Shown in pieces: positions 15,867 through 23,430 of a DNA stretch of 54,644 nucleotides. The DNA comes from Pelotomaculum sp. (lineage in GTDB: Bacteria > Bacillota > Desulfotomaculia > Desulfotomaculales > Pelotomaculaceae), in the NCBI GenBank assembly GCA_018435055.1, contig JAHDOA010000021.1:1-54644 (forward strand). Direction: 5' to 3'. The notes under the pieces were generated by a model that saw only the letters and a list, made by a program, of their open reading frames with translations, was not told where the DNA came from and did no database searches. The translations under genes and the position numbers were made by a program. Each line of letters opens with the position of its first letter. The first letter of the stretch is position 1.

Positions 15867-16294
15867 ATGCCAAGGAATATTTATCCCAAGCCCTATGGCT
15901 TGACCAGCGGGTTAACACCAAGCTGGAGCAGCTGCAGACACTGCGGGATTTGTCCATGAGGGTATCGGCCAACTTAACGGTGGAAAAAGTGGCCGGTGGC
16001 AATAATAAGAAAGGCCACATGGAAAACACCGTGGTTAGGATTGTGGATTTGGAGAAGGAAATCAAGAAGGATCTTGAACGGTCAATTGCCATCAAAGCCG
16101 AAATCATGAACGCCATCAGCCAGGTGGATGACCCCATTGGTCAAATAATACTGGAGATGCGGTACATTAACGGCAAAGGTTGGGACGAGATTTCCGGTAG
16201 CCTTAATTACAAGGACAGCTCAATCTTTAAAATCCATAGCCGGGCACTAAAAGAAGTCAACAGGATAAAAAAAGAGGGTAGTAAAATCCAGTAA
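15863..16294 (+). CDS. DUF1492 / ArpU-like late transcription regulator
   Basis: A 143-residue protein. The N-terminal coiled segment (AKEYLSQALWLDQRVNTKLE) is typical of DUF1492. The C-terminal part (ILEMRYINGKGWDEISGSLN, then SSIFKIHSRALKEVNRI) is a sigma region 4-like helix-turn-helix. Relatives switch on late gene transcription. Four 10-bp direct repeats cover its own stop codon and precede a -10-like box, so its probable binding site is encoded in its 3' end. GGGGGTGAAAA precedes the ATG. Confidence 0.8.
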   Translation: MNAKEYLSQALWLDQRVNTKLEQLQTLRDLSMRVSANLTVEKVAGGNNKKGHMENTVVRIVDLEKEIKKDLERSIAIKAEIMNAISQVDDPIGQIILEMRYINGKGWDEISGSLNYKDSSIFKIHSRALKEVNRIKKEGSKIQ

Positions 16295-16342
16295 AATGGA
16301 GTAAAATCCAGTAGAATCCACCTTCAACATGTGATATATTAT
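16281..16342 (+). promoter_or_regulatory. Candidate late promoter with four phased 10-bp repeats
   Basis: GTAAAATCCA, GTAAAATGGA, GTAAAATCCA and GTAGAATCCA follow head to tail from 16281 to 16320. The period is close to one helical turn, so all copies face the same side. TATTAT (16337-16342) lies 17 bp after the last copy and no -35 box is seen, as expected for an activator-dependent promoter. The DUF1492 protein is the obvious candidate activator. Confidence 0.55.
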
Positions 16343-16447
16343 AGATGTAAAGGCATGGAAAAATATCGAGAGCACCAGATGCTGTTTGCATAGGCCCTTA
16401 GGATAGATCGCCCAACGACTCCGGGGAAACGCAGCATTCTTGATAGC
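16343..16447 (+). other. Non-coding leader before the late genes
   Basis: About 100 bases without a credible gene lie between the late-promoter candidate and two tandem terminators. Short complementary segments are present (for example GATGCTG near 16377 with CAGCATT near 16432), so the leader may fold, but I cannot name the structure. Placement between a promoter and two terminators is what an antitermination leader would need. Confidence 0.3.
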
Positions 16448-16483
16448 AAGCCCTGAAGGGATTAAACCCTCGGGGCTTTTTCT
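16448..16483 (+). terminator. Terminator 1 in late leader
   Basis: AAGCCC-TGA-AGGG pairs with CCCT-CG-GGGCTT around ATTAAA, followed by TTTTTCT that ends directly at an ATG. Confidence 0.75.
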
Positions 16484-16500
16484 ATGCCCAAAAATAAACC

Positions 16501-16536
16501 AAGCTCTGACAGCAATTTGCTCTCAGGGCTTTTTTT
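16501..16536 (+). terminator. Terminator 2 in late leader
   Basis: AAGCTCTGA pairs with TCAGGGCTT (one G-U) and is followed by seven T that run into another ATG. Two terminators within 90 bp upstream of the late genes imply regulated readthrough. Confidence 0.7.
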
Positions 16537-16550
16537 ATGGAGGTGTCACT

Positions 16551-16832
16551 ATGAAATGTATATCCTGTCGCTTTGCTACCGTCGATAAGTCCGCCAGTGA
16601 TAAAGACTGGACGGCTTACGAGTGTGGCAATCCAGAGAGCGAGTACCATAAATCTTTAATTAACATATCCGAGGACGGTAAAAAACATAAACGGATCTCC
16701 TGGTCGGGCTGCGAACACGGTGAGAGGAAGGTGAAGCCAGGTGCCACGAAAACCATTAACGCCTTGTCGCCATCCCGGTTGCCCGGAGTTAACGGAAGCC
16801 AGGTTCTGCCCCAAGCACATGCAGGAATATAA
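16551..16832 (+). CDS. Hypothetical cysteine-containing protein
   Basis: A 93-residue protein starting at ATG 16551, with GGAGGTG 6 nt upstream. CISCRFATVD at the start, a further Cys in YECGNPES and one in SGCEHGE could form a four-ligand zinc site in the first 65 residues. The last 30 residues overlap the HNH gene in another frame and look unconstrained. It is a common type of small protein before phage HNH nucleases. Confidence 0.6.
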   Translation: MKCISCRFATVDKSASDKDWTAYECGNPESEYHKSLINISEDGKKHKRISWSGCEHGERKVKPGATKTINALSPSRLPGVNGSQVLPQAHAGI

Positions 16833-17124
16833 CCGGCGGTACAACCGGAAGGAAAGACCCAAGTATTCTAAGCAGCTTTATAACACTGCCCGGTGGCAGC
16901 GACTGAGGAAGCGGGTGTTGCTGGCGCATCCCCTCTGTGTGGAATGTGAACGTCAGGGAAGGATTACTCCAGCAACAGTAGTAGACCACATCCACCCTCA
17001 CAAAGGCAATCTGGAACTGTTCTGGGATGAAGGGAATCTACAGACTCTCTGCAAGCAGTGTCACGACAGCAAAACCACGAAAGAAGGCCGCTGGGGAGAC
17101 AAAAACAAGGTTTACAGTTATTGA
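16741..17124 (+). CDS. HNH endonuclease
   Basis: A 127-residue HNH nuclease of the type that assists terminase at cos sites in HK97-like phages. Zinc ligands and the active site are visible: CVECERQG, VVDHIHPHKG, then NLQTLCKQCHDSKT. An extra N-terminal CRHPGCPE/FCPKH zinc cluster is present. The GTG start at 16741 follows GAGGAAGGTG. Normally small terminase follows at once; here 7.4 kb of accessory genes intervene. Confidence 0.9.
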   Translation: MPRKPLTPCRHPGCPELTEARFCPKHMQEYNRRYNRKERPKYSKQLYNTARWQRLRKRVLLAHPLCVECERQGRITPATVVDHIHPHKGNLELFWDEGNLQTLCKQCHDSKTTKEGRWGDKNKVYSY

Positions 17125-17164
17125 GTTGTCTCGACGGTGGCAGAAAAAAGCGATTTTATCTGGC

Positions 17165-17437
17165 TCAGAATAAATCGCTGTGGGTTCCCGTCCTGGTTAA
17201 AGATAAAGTCAGGATATCCTTTTCAATTTTATATATGAGCAACCAATCAGGAGTAATGTGACATTCACGGTGACCGCCGTAATTACTGGCAAGCGGGTGG
17301 TCAAGATATTTTTGAGGAAGGGGTTTCTCCTGGACAAGAATATTTAACACTTCCTCCAGCAGTTTTACATCATAGCCCCGTTTAACAATAGCTTTGTAGT
17401 CCTTTCTAAAGCGGCTGGAATACCTAATTTTTAGCAT
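17165..17437 (-). CDS. YafQ-family toxin (RelE superfamily mRNA interferase)
   Basis: A 90-residue toxin. KIRYSSRFRKDYKAIVKRGY at the start, LPQKYLDHPLASNYGGHREC in the middle and ITPDWLLIYKI are the YafQ signature, including the conserved His and Trp-Leu-Leu-Ile-Tyr strand. Ribosome-dependent mRNA cleavage is known for the family. It overlaps the antitoxin gene by 14 bp. The pair is oriented against the phage genes, so it is independently expressed cargo. Confidence 0.92.
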   Translation of the reverse strand: MLKIRYSSRFRKDYKAIVKRGYDVKLLEEVLNILVQEKPLPQKYLDHPLASNYGGHRECHITPDWLLIYKIEKDILTLSLTRTGTHSDLF

Positions 17438-17699
17438 TTAAATCCTCCATCAAGGCATCTACGCTGTCAAAGGTTTTGCTCATATTGCGGTTGTTATTAA
17501 CATCATCAATTGCGGCCCGTGTTTCTTCATTGGGTGTGTCAAGGCGAAGGTCAAAAGGAATGCCGCCGTAACGAACGGAGTAACGCAAAAACATATTCAT
17601 AGCAGTGGACATGTTGAGGCCAAGCTCGTTAAAGATAGCCTCAGCTTTACGCTTTAATTCCTTATCGACACGAACATTTATATTGGTTGTACCGGCCAT
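17424..17699 (-). CDS. DinJ/RelB-family antitoxin
   Basis: A 91-residue antitoxin. The N-terminal ribbon-helix-helix (NINVRVDKELKRKAEAIFNE, then LGLNMSTAMNMFL) binds DNA, and the C-terminal acidic/asparagine-rich part wraps the toxin. AAAGGAG lies 8 nt before the ATG at 17699. It lies upstream of the YafQ toxin and presumably represses the pair through the inverted repeat next to its promoter. Confidence 0.92.
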   Translation of the reverse strand: MAGTTNINVRVDKELKRKAEAIFNELGLNMSTAMNMFLRYSVRYGGIPFDLRLDTPNEETRAAIDDVNNNRNMSKTFDSVDALMEDLNAKN

Positions 17700-17724
17700 A
17701 ATATCAACTCCTTTCTATACTTAT

Positions 17725-17776
17725 ATTGTAAAACATTGTACGCAAATTATCAATAACTGATACCAGAATGTTTTAC
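17725..17776 (-). promoter_or_regulatory. Promoter and operator of the DinJ/YafQ pair
   Basis: On the reverse strand TTGATA (17748-17753) and TACAAT (17725-17730) are separated by exactly 17 bp. A perfect 10-bp inverted repeat GTAAAACATT (17728-17737 with 17767-17776) brackets the -35 box, a fitting operator for autorepression. The rest of 17777-17958 holds no gene; a G-rich tract (17883-17899) is present. Confidence 0.7.
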
Positions 17777-17958
17777 CACGTACTGGAATGTCATTCCCAT
17801 GGAGGGGCTAGTAAATCGCTGAAAACGGGAGCAAACAAGAGCGGCGGCGAGGCTTCACGCTAGAAATCGCACAATTCCAGATGGGGGGTCTAGGGGGATA
17901 AACCTTGATGACCCGTGAAATACAGCGATTTTAAACAGGTTAAGAAGGAGGTGCCATT

Positions 17959-19191
17959 TTGGAGATACAAAGACTACCGCTGGAGAGATTAAACCCGGCT
18001 AAATATAACCCCAGGAAAGACTTAAAGCCTGGTGACCCGGAATATAAGAAGCTCAAGAAATCCATGGAGACCTTCGGCTATGTGGAACCTATCATCTGGA
18101 ACAAACGAACTGGTCAAATCGTAGGCGGCCACCAGCGCCTTAAAATATTACAGCATCAGGGTGAAACCGAAATTGAGTGTGTAGTGGTTGATCTGGATGA
18201 AACCCAAGAGAAGGCCCTGAACATCACTTTGAATAAAGTCACTGGTGCGTGGGATTTGCCCAAGCTGGCCGACTTAATCAGTGAACTGGATAATGGAATA
18301 TTCGATATCACTTTAACAGGCTTTGATGCTGCTGAGATTGAGCACCTGTTCAGTCAGGTTCACGACAAAGATGTAAAAGAAGACGACTTCGATGTGGACG
18401 AAGCCTTGAAGGAACCGGTCATCAGTAAACCCGGTGACTTGTGGCTGCTGGGAAGGCATCGGCTGCTATGCGGTGATAGCACCAAGGCCGAAACCTACGA
18501 GAAATTGATGGACGGGAAAAAGGCCAATTTAGTAATAACAGATCCCCCTTACGGGGTTTCCTATGATGGAAGCCAGGGAACGATTAAAAATGATGATTTA
18601 AAGGGTGAGGCCTTTTACGAGTTTTTATTTGCCGCTTTTACGAACATGGAAAAAATCATGGCCAATGATGCCTCAATATATATTTTCCATGCCGACACCA
18701 AAGGTTTATATTTCCGCCGGGCCTTTGAAGATGCGGGCTTTCACCTATCAGGAGTTTGCCAGTGGGTGAAGCAGTCCCTGGTGTTAGGTCGAGCTCCGTA
18801 TCAGTTTAGACACGAGCCCGTTCTCTTCGGTTTCAAGAAAAAAGGTAGGCACAAATGGTACGCTGGAAGGTCTGAAACCACGGTCTGGGAGTTTGACAAA
18901 CCTTCCCGGAGCGAACTGCACAGCACCATGAAGCCAGTGCCCTTAATCGCCTACCCCATTAAAAATAGTAGTGCGGTTAATGCTATTGTGGTAGATCCCT
19001 TTTCGGGGAGTTTTTCCACGGGGATCGCTTGCGAACAGCTAGATAGAATTTGTTATGCTATTGAGTTGGAAGAGCGCTTTGTGGATGTGGGGGTAAAGCG
19101 CTTCATTGAGTATGTTGGCTCTAATGATGATGTCTACCTTAACAGGGAAGGAAAGAAAATACCTTACAGAACTTTGGAAAACCTAGCGTAA
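17959..19191 (+). CDS. ParB-like nuclease / adenine DNA methyltransferase fusion
   Basis: A 410-residue two-domain protein. Residues 1-125 are ParB/Srx-like (PRKDLKPGDPEYKKLKKSME, then IVGGHQRLKIL). Residues 150-400 are an N6_N4 methyltransferase, with catalytic DPPYGVSYDG near 193 and the AdoMet-binding DPFSGSFSTGIA near 340. Such fusions are common in phages and protect DNA from host restriction; the target sequence is unknown. The TTG start at 17959 is fixed by AAGGAGGTG 5 nt upstream. No partner restriction enzyme is present. Confidence 0.88.
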   Translation: MEIQRLPLERLNPAKYNPRKDLKPGDPEYKKLKKSMETFGYVEPIIWNKRTGQIVGGHQRLKILQHQGETEIECVVVDLDETQEKALNITLNKVTGAWDLPKLADLISELDNGIFDITLTGFDAAEIEHLFSQVHDKDVKEDDFDVDEALKEPVISKPGDLWLLGRHRLLCGDSTKAETYEKLMDGKKANLVITDPPYGVSYDGSQGTIKNDDLKGEAFYEFLFAAFTNMEKIMANDASIYIFHADTKGLYFRRAFEDAGFHLSGVCQWVKQSLVLGRAPYQFRHEPVLFGFKKKGRHKWYAGRSETTVWEFDKPSRSELHSTMKPVPLIAYPIKNSSAVNAIVVDPFSGSFSTGIACEQLDRICYAIELEERFVDVGVKRFIEYVGSNDDVYLNREGKKIPYRTLENLA

Positions 19192-19216
19192 TGTTTTGAT
19201 ACACTGACAAAATCAT

Positions 19217-19245
19217 TTGAACGGGTAGTAATAATATGGTAAAAT
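19217..19245 (+). promoter_or_regulatory. Promoter of the AbiE pair
   Basis: TTGAAC (19217-19222), 17 bp, TAAAAT (19240-19245), located 37 bp before the first gene. It makes the pair independent of phage late transcription. Confidence 0.7.
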
Positions 19246-19282
19246 GCACTTAAAAGACCGCTCTTGAAAATGAAAGCGGGTC

Positions 19283-19891
19283 ATGGGGTGCAAAATGGTT
19301 ATAATTGGAGAGCTGAAAAAAGAATTTCAAAGACGTGGAGGTGTCCTTAAAACAGCTGAGCTTAATCAACTGGGGTTTTCAAGCCGCCAAATTAAAAACC
19401 TCCTGGATGAAGGAGTGATTACAAGGATCAAACGTGGCTTTTACGAGCTGACTGATTATGTTAATCGGGAAGAGGTTGTTATAGCACGGCTGTTTCCACA
19501 AGCGATAATATTTCTTGAAAGTGCATTGATGTATTATGGCTATACAGATCGGATACCGACAGCATGGCAAATAGCCGTTGATAAAAACAGTACAAAAACA
19601 CAGTACGAGATTGATTACCCTACAATAGAGCCCTATTATCTGGAGCCCAAATTCCTGGAAATTGGTATAGTTAAAATACAAACGGAAGGAGTAACCGTTA
19701 AAATATTTGATCGGGATCGGACCATATGTGATGTTCTTCGTTACGAAAAAAAACTTGAAAAAGAGGTATTTAACAATGCCATCCAACGCTACGTCAAAGA
19801 CCGAAAGAAGAATATAAGGAAACTTTTTGAATATGCTGAAATCCTGAATATCAGAAACAAGGTGCAGATATATATTGGAGTGTGGTTGTGA
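19283..19891 (+). CDS. AbiEi-like antitoxin / transcriptional regulator
   Basis: A 202-residue protein with the N-terminal winged helix of type IV abortive-infection antitoxins (GGVLKTAELNQLGFSSRQIK, then RIKRGFYELTDY) and a C-terminal domain containing RTICDVLRYEKKLEKEVFNN. AbiEi-family proteins repress their own operon and counter AbiEii. It shares one base with the next gene's start. The start is either ATG 19283 or ATG 19295. The gene is AT-rich compared with the flanking phage genes, suggesting recent transfer. Confidence 0.85.
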   Translation: MGCKMVIIGELKKEFQRRGGVLKTAELNQLGFSSRQIKNLLDEGVITRIKRGFYELTDYVNREEVVIARLFPQAIIFLESALMYYGYTDRIPTAWQIAVDKNSTKTQYEIDYPTIEPYYLEPKFLEIGIVKIQTEGVTVKIFDRDRTICDVLRYEKKLEKEVFNNAIQRYVKDRKKNIRKLFEYAEILNIRNKVQIYIGVWL

Positions 19892-20787
19892 TGGCTGATC
19901 GGGCAGCATCAATATTAGCTAGGTTAAAAAACGAGTCAAAAAGACAAGGCATTCAATTACAACAGTTGCTAAACCTTTTTTATCAAGAAGAGTTTATTCG
20001 AAGGCTTTCTCGCTCCTACTATAGGGATAATCTCATCCTTAAGGGAGGCTTTTTGCTATATGCACTCAGTGAATTTACCATAAGGCCAACAGTTGACGCA
20101 GATTACCTATTAAAAAACTATTCAAATAGCATAGACTCTGTAGAAGCCCTTGTTAGGGAATTAATTTCTTTGCCCAATCAACATGATTATATGAGATTTG
20201 AAATCAGGAGTTTAGAAGTGATTAGCGAGATTAAAGATTATCATGGTATCAGAGTCAATCTTATTGGCTACATGGGCAGGACAAGGACACCTTTTAGCAT
20301 AGATTTTGGAGTTGGGGATGTTATTGTGCCTTCTGCAGTTGAAAGAACCCTGCCGGTAATTTTACCGGAATTTGAGAAACCTAAAATTCTGACCTATTCT
20401 TTAGAGTCTACTGTAGCGGAAAAATTAGATGCCATTATTGTTTTAATGGAAGCTACGGGACGCATGAAAGATTTTTACGATATATATTATTTGGCAACAA
20501 CATTTGATTTCGAGGGTAGAAAACTTCAAGAAGCAATTTATGAAACCCTTACCAATCGGGGTACGCCATATGAGGAGGATTCTGTTGTCATAATCAATAG
20601 GCTAACAGAGGACTTTGATATCTTGAAGCGGTGGGATAATTTCTGTAAAAAAATATTGAAATGCAAACTAGACTTAAACCAGGTTGTTGGGGTAATTATT
20701 GATTTTGTGCAGCCACCATACGAAACGCTAATTCTAGAGGATGAATTCTTTAAAAATTGGAGCTGCAAAGAAAGAAAATATGTTTAA
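19891..20787 (+). CDS. AbiEii-family nucleotidyltransferase toxin
   Basis: A 298-residue DUF1814/AbiEii toxin. The nucleotidyltransferase core is KGGFLLYALSEF near residue 50, followed by RPTVDADYLL (D-x-D metal ligands), and the C-terminal part includes SLESTVAEKLDAI and MKDFYDIYYLA, both diagnostic. AbiEii enzymes block growth of infected cells, protecting the lysogen against other phages. ATG 19891 follows TTGGAGTG; the start overlaps the antitoxin stop, so the two are coupled. A strong terminator follows. Confidence 0.9.
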   Translation: MADRAASILARLKNESKRQGIQLQQLLNLFYQEEFIRRLSRSYYRDNLILKGGFLLYALSEFTIRPTVDADYLLKNYSNSIDSVEALVRELISLPNQHDYMRFEIRSLEVISEIKDYHGIRVNLIGYMGRTRTPFSIDFGVGDVIVPSAVERTLPVILPEFEKPKILTYSLESTVAEKLDAIIVLMEATGRMKDFYDIYYLATTFDFEGRKLQEAIYETLTNRGTPYEEDSVVIINRLTEDFDILKRWDNFCKKILKCKLDLNQVVGVIIDFVQPPYETLILEDEFFKNWSCKERKYV

Positions 20788-20792
20788 TCAAG

Positions 20793-20820
20793 AAGCAGGC
20801 TTTAATTAGCTTGCTTTTTT
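20793..20820 (+). terminator. Terminator of the AbiE pair
   Basis: AAGCAGGC pairs with GCTTGCTT (one G-U) around TTTAATTA and is followed by six T. With the promoter at 19217 it makes a self-contained cassette. Confidence 0.85.
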
Positions 20821-20843
20821 ATTACTATCTTACAAGCGTCATA

Positions 20844-20907
20844 AATCCCTTGCTATTCCTGTGGTTTTAAGTGATGTATAGACATGCCAAAAACCACAGG
20901 AGGGATT
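20844..20907 (+). promoter_or_regulatory. Repeated structured leader, copy 1
   Basis: Order: outer arm AATCCC, conserved TTGCTATT, inner arm CCTGTGGTTTT (20858-20868), conserved AAGTGATGTATAGACATGCC, inner arm AAAACCACAGG (20890-20900), outer arm GGGATT (20902-20907). The outer 3' arm overlaps the ribosome site of the next gene. The inner stem is 11 bp and perfect. Three further copies precede 22048, 23431 and 24227. Confidence 0.75.
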
Positions 20908-20911
20908 GACG

Positions 20912-21724
20912 ATGACCAGAAAAGAGCTTGTACACAAACTAGCTGAGCATTTGGGAGTAAGACCTGTCTATTTAGCCGCCCCCAGCTTTGCTTACCAAGT
21001 TGGTGATTACACTGTTGACCGACAAGGCAATATCCTTGACAGTCAAGGCCAGGTGATGGAACTGGATGCGCTACTAGCGGGTGGGAAGGAGGAACCGGTA
21101 TTGGAGACTATAACTGAACAGGAGGCCGTGGAAACGGAGGTTGAACAGGAAACTGCAGCTGAGGCAGAACCGGTAACACTGGCACAAACTACTACCGATG
21201 AAACAGAACCCATTAACCTAGAAATCGGATTGCCGCTGGAAGGCTACCAAGGCCAAACCTTAAGGAACTTACTGAACATCATTTACAGCAAACAGCCGTT
21301 GATTAAAAAGGCGCTCGACCTGGATACCGATTTAGTGAGCAAGGAAGTTATTAACGCTTTAGACCAGCAGCCCATGACAACACTGGAGCATTTTCAAAAA
21401 GCATTAGCTGATAAAAACTGCCCCGGCATTGATTTTAATTTTGATAAGGAAACCATCACCTTCAAGCTGGGCCAGGGCGGTGATGACCCGGAAAAGGTGG
21501 AAGCAGCCACCCAGCTCTTGGGGTTAGTGAACCTTAACGCCAGGCGCTCCAAGCAAAACATCTCCGCCAAGGTCAAGGCCACCGACAATGAGAAATATAC
21601 CTTTAGAACTTGGCTCCTGCGCCTAGGGATGATTGGCGATGATTACAAACTAGCCCGCCGGGTTCTTTTGCAAAACCTCTCCGGTAACAGCGCTTTTAGA
21701 AAACAAGTCCGGGAGGGAGCGTAA
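20912..21724 (+). CDS. Conserved protein of the amidoligase cluster with shared C-terminal domain
   Basis: A 270-residue protein that starts RKELVHKLAEHLGVRPVYLA and continues with a glutamate-rich linker (residues 50-105). A helical middle (LEIGLPLEGYQGQTLRNLLN) follows. The last 43 residues, KYTFRTWLLRLG onward to SAFR (228-270), are nearly identical in protein sequence to the C-terminus of the amidoligase encoded two genes downstream, although the codons differ. This looks like a docking or substrate-recognition module. The protein could be the substrate, a scaffold or a partner of the ligase. Similar proteins in phages are sometimes called virulence-related, which says little. ATG 20912 has AGGAGGG upstream, inside the leader element. 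Confidence 0.65.
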   Translation: MTRKELVHKLAEHLGVRPVYLAAPSFAYQVGDYTVDRQGNILDSQGQVMELDALLAGGKEEPVLETITEQEAVETEVEQETAAEAEPVTLAQTTTDETEPINLEIGLPLEGYQGQTLRNLLNIIYSKQPLIKKALDLDTDLVSKEVINALDQQPMTTLEHFQKALADKNCPGIDFNFDKETITFKLGQGGDDPEKVEAATQLLGLVNLNARRSKQNISAKVKATDNEKYTFRTWLLRLGMIGDDYKLARRVLLQNLSGNSAFRKQVREGA

Positions 21725-21913
21725 ATGGTAAAGCCAAAGTGTAAATTAATCGGCGAGAACGGTAACATCTTTAATTTGATGGGTATTGCCAGCAGAACCT
21801 TAAAAGAAGCCGGGCTGAATGAACAGGCGGCAGAGATGCGGGAAAGGATTTTCAAATCGGAGAGCTACGACAAAGCACTGCAAATAATCATGGAATACGT
21901 GGATGCGGAATAA
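21725..21913 (+). CDS. Small conserved protein of the amidoligase cluster
   Basis: A 62-residue protein beginning KPKCKLIGENGNIFNLMGIA, followed by a helical tail rich in Glu. GGGAGGGAG precedes ATG 21725, and it directly follows the previous stop codon, so it is co-translated with that gene. The short N-terminal beta segment with G-x-N-G and the helical remainder recall small adaptor proteins. I recognise no domain with a known function. A terminator follows at once. Confidence 0.65.
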   Translation: MVKPKCKLIGENGNIFNLMGIASRTLKEAGLNEQAAEMRERIFKSESYDKALQIIMEYVDAE

Positions 21914-21915
21914 AA

Positions 21916-21943
21916 GGCTGGGGCATTTAACCCCGGTCTTTTT
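21916..21943 (+). terminator. Terminator inside the amidoligase cluster
   Basis: GGCTGGGG pairs with CCCCGGTC (two G-U wobbles) around CATTTAA, then TTTTT. It lies just before leader copy 2, so the amidoligase gene must be reached by a new promoter or by antitermination. Confidence 0.7.
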
Positions 21944-21973
21944 AACCGCCTAAATACTGACTTTTAAGGAAAA

Positions 21974-22040
21974 TAACCCTTGCTATTATGTGTGTTTAGA
22001 GTGATATATAGACCTACAAAAAACACACACAGGGGGGTTT
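21974..22040 (+). promoter_or_regulatory. Repeated structured leader, copy 2
   Basis: AACCC (21975-21979), TTGCTATT, inner arm TGTGTGTTT (21989-21997), conserved AGAGTGATATATAGAC, inner arm AAACACACA (22021-22029), outer GGGTT (22035-22039) overlapping the ribosome site of the amidoligase gene. The stem sequence is unlike copy 1 but pairs perfectly over 9 bp. Confidence 0.75.
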
Positions 22041-22047
22041 TCCGAAC

Positions 22048-22956
22048 ATGAAAAACTTAACCTTTGGGATAGAAATTGAACTCACCGGGATTAGCAGGGA
22101 AGCAGCGGCCAAAGCAGTGGCGGGATACTTCGGCACCAGCGCACAATACATTGGCGGCGGCTACGACAAATGGGAAGCGCTAGACAACCAAGGCCGCAGC
22201 TGGTTTATCATGAACGACTCCAGCATCAGCCCGGAAACCAAGCGGAACGGCAGAAAAGTAGTTGCAGACCTAAAGCACCGGGTTGAGCTAGTCTCCCCCA
22301 TCTGCACCTACAGCGACATCGAAACGGTGCAGGAAGTTACCAGGGTTTTAAGAAAAGCGGGCAGTTTTTGCAACAGCAGTTGCGGGTTGCACCTGCACGT
22401 TGGCAAGGAAAGATTCACCGCCAAAACTTTACGGAACCTGGTCAACATCGTAGCCAGTAAGGAGGACTTAATTTACCAGGCCCTACAGGTGGACGAGCAG
22501 CGGGAAAGCCGGTACTGCCAAAAGGTAAACCAAAGCTTTTTGGAAGAACTGAACCGGCAAAAGCCAACGGGACTAGAGCAACTGGCTGACCTTTGGTACA
22601 AAGGCTACACCGACCACCGGAGCCGCAAGTACCACCCTAGCCGCTACCACGGGCTTAACCTACACTCGGTTTTCCACGGGCCGACACTAGAATATAGGGC
22701 CTTCAACAGCACTACCCACGCTGGGAAGGTCAAAGCCTACATACAGTTTTGCCTAGCCATAAGCTACCAGGCCTTAAGCCAAAAGAGCGCCAGCGCCAAG
22801 AAGACCCAGACCACCAACCCCAAGTACACTTTTAGAACCTGGCTTTTAAGACTGGGGCTCATCGGCAAAGAATTTGAAACCGCCAGGCTCCACCTACTGA
22901 AGAACCTGGAAGGCGACAGCGCCTTTAGAAACGGCAGACAGGCGGCTGGGCTTTAA
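22048..22956 (+). CDS. Phage amidoligase (glutamine synthetase-fold COOH-NH2 ligase)
   Basis: A 302-residue enzyme of the Amidoligase_2 family. The N-terminal TFGIEIELTGI carries the ExE ATP/metal site of the GCS/GS fold; CGLHLHVGKERF (about 113-124) and the LEYRAFNST segment (about 214-222) are the other core motifs. Such enzymes form amide bonds using ATP and are predicted to build or attach short peptides. Residues 259-302 repeat the KYTFRTWLLRLG...SAFR module of the 20912 protein. The gene for a gamma-glutamylcyclotransferase, able to break gamma-glutamyl amides, lies nearby. Substrate unknown. Confidence 0.8.
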   Translation: MKNLTFGIEIELTGISREAAAKAVAGYFGTSAQYIGGGYDKWEALDNQGRSWFIMNDSSISPETKRNGRKVVADLKHRVELVSPICTYSDIETVQEVTRVLRKAGSFCNSSCGLHLHVGKERFTAKTLRNLVNIVASKEDLIYQALQVDEQRESRYCQKVNQSFLEELNRQKPTGLEQLADLWYKGYTDHRSRKYHPSRYHGLNLHSVFHGPTLEYRAFNSTTHAGKVKAYIQFCLAISYQALSQKSASAKKTQTTNPKYTFRTWLLRLGLIGKEFETARLHLLKNLEGDSAFRNGRQAAGL

Positions 22957-23003
22957 AGCCCTAGTAGATAGGTGTTAATATGTGGGAAAAAGGCGGTGAG
23001 GCC

Positions 23004-23342
23004 ATGTATCTACGAGTAATGACTTTAGATGGCAAACGGGTCAGTGTGGCCCAAGATGAACTGGGAGTGTTTGAGGAGTTAAAGAGCTTTGCTTTTGTAC
23101 CCCACACCATGACCGTGGAAGAATACATTCAGGAAATGGTGCATAGCGCCTGGACTTTTTACGGGAAAGGGGTGCAGCTTACCGGAGATACCCTGGCGGA
23201 GAAGGCCAAAAGTGCCTACCGCCAATTCGTAGACTTTGGCTTTCTGATTGAAATCAGTAAAGAAGAAGCTTTGGAGCACTTCGGGCTTACCCAAGCCGAT
23301 GCGGACAAGATGGATATTCCAGGCTTACGCAGTTATGAATAA
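23004..23342 (+). CDS. Hypothetical protein of the amidoligase cluster
   Basis: A 112-residue protein. The N-terminal RVMTLDGKRVSVAQDELGVF is beta-rich, followed by a helical middle (EEYIQEMVHSAWTFYGKGVQ) and an acidic tail with FGLTQADADKM. I recognise no catalytic motif. The start is uncertain: ATG 23004 gives the more natural N-terminus, while in-frame ATG 22980 has TAGGTG 5 nt upstream. It has no leader copy of its own and is probably read from the amidoligase transcript. It may regulate or bind the peptide product; that is a guess. Confidence 0.6.
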   Translation: MYLRVMTLDGKRVSVAQDELGVFEELKSFAFVPHTMTVEEYIQEMVHSAWTFYGKGVQLTGDTLAEKAKSAYRQFVDFGFLIEISKEEALEHFGLTQADADKMDIPGLRSYE

Positions 23343-23364
23343 TGCCCGGTTTAAATAAATATTA

Positions 23365-23430
23365 CTTGCTAAACCCCTGCCTTTGAGTGATAGATAGGTT
23401 TACAGCATGCACTTAGAAGGGGGTTTTTTT
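23365..23430 (+). promoter_or_regulatory. Repeated structured leader, copy 3 (divergent)
   Basis: CTTGCTA, then AAACCCC (23371-23377), conserved GAGTGATAGATAGG, and GGGGTTT (23420-23426) whose purine side is the ribosome site of the next gene; TTTT follows before ATG 23431. The distance from TTGCTA to AGTGAT is 14 nt, identical in all four copies. The stem arms here are placed directly after TTGCT and are shorter than in the other copies. Confidence 0.6.

Noticed and set aside
16484-16590. Small frame starting at ATG 16484 after the first late-leader terminator
   Set aside because: It lacks a ribosome site, runs through the second terminator hairpin and encodes no recognisable peptide.
17883-17899. 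G-rich tract GGGGGGTCTAGGGGGA as a cos site
   Set aside because: Its place near the HNH gene is suggestive, but there is no second feature such as a symmetric cut site, and terminase lies 6.6 kb away. Evidence is too thin to annotate.
20850-20882. TTGCTA and TATAGA in the repeated leader as an ordinary sigma-A promoter
   Set aside because: The spacing is 21 bp in all four copies, too long for a normal sigma-A promoter; kept only as an alternative in the finding on the leader.
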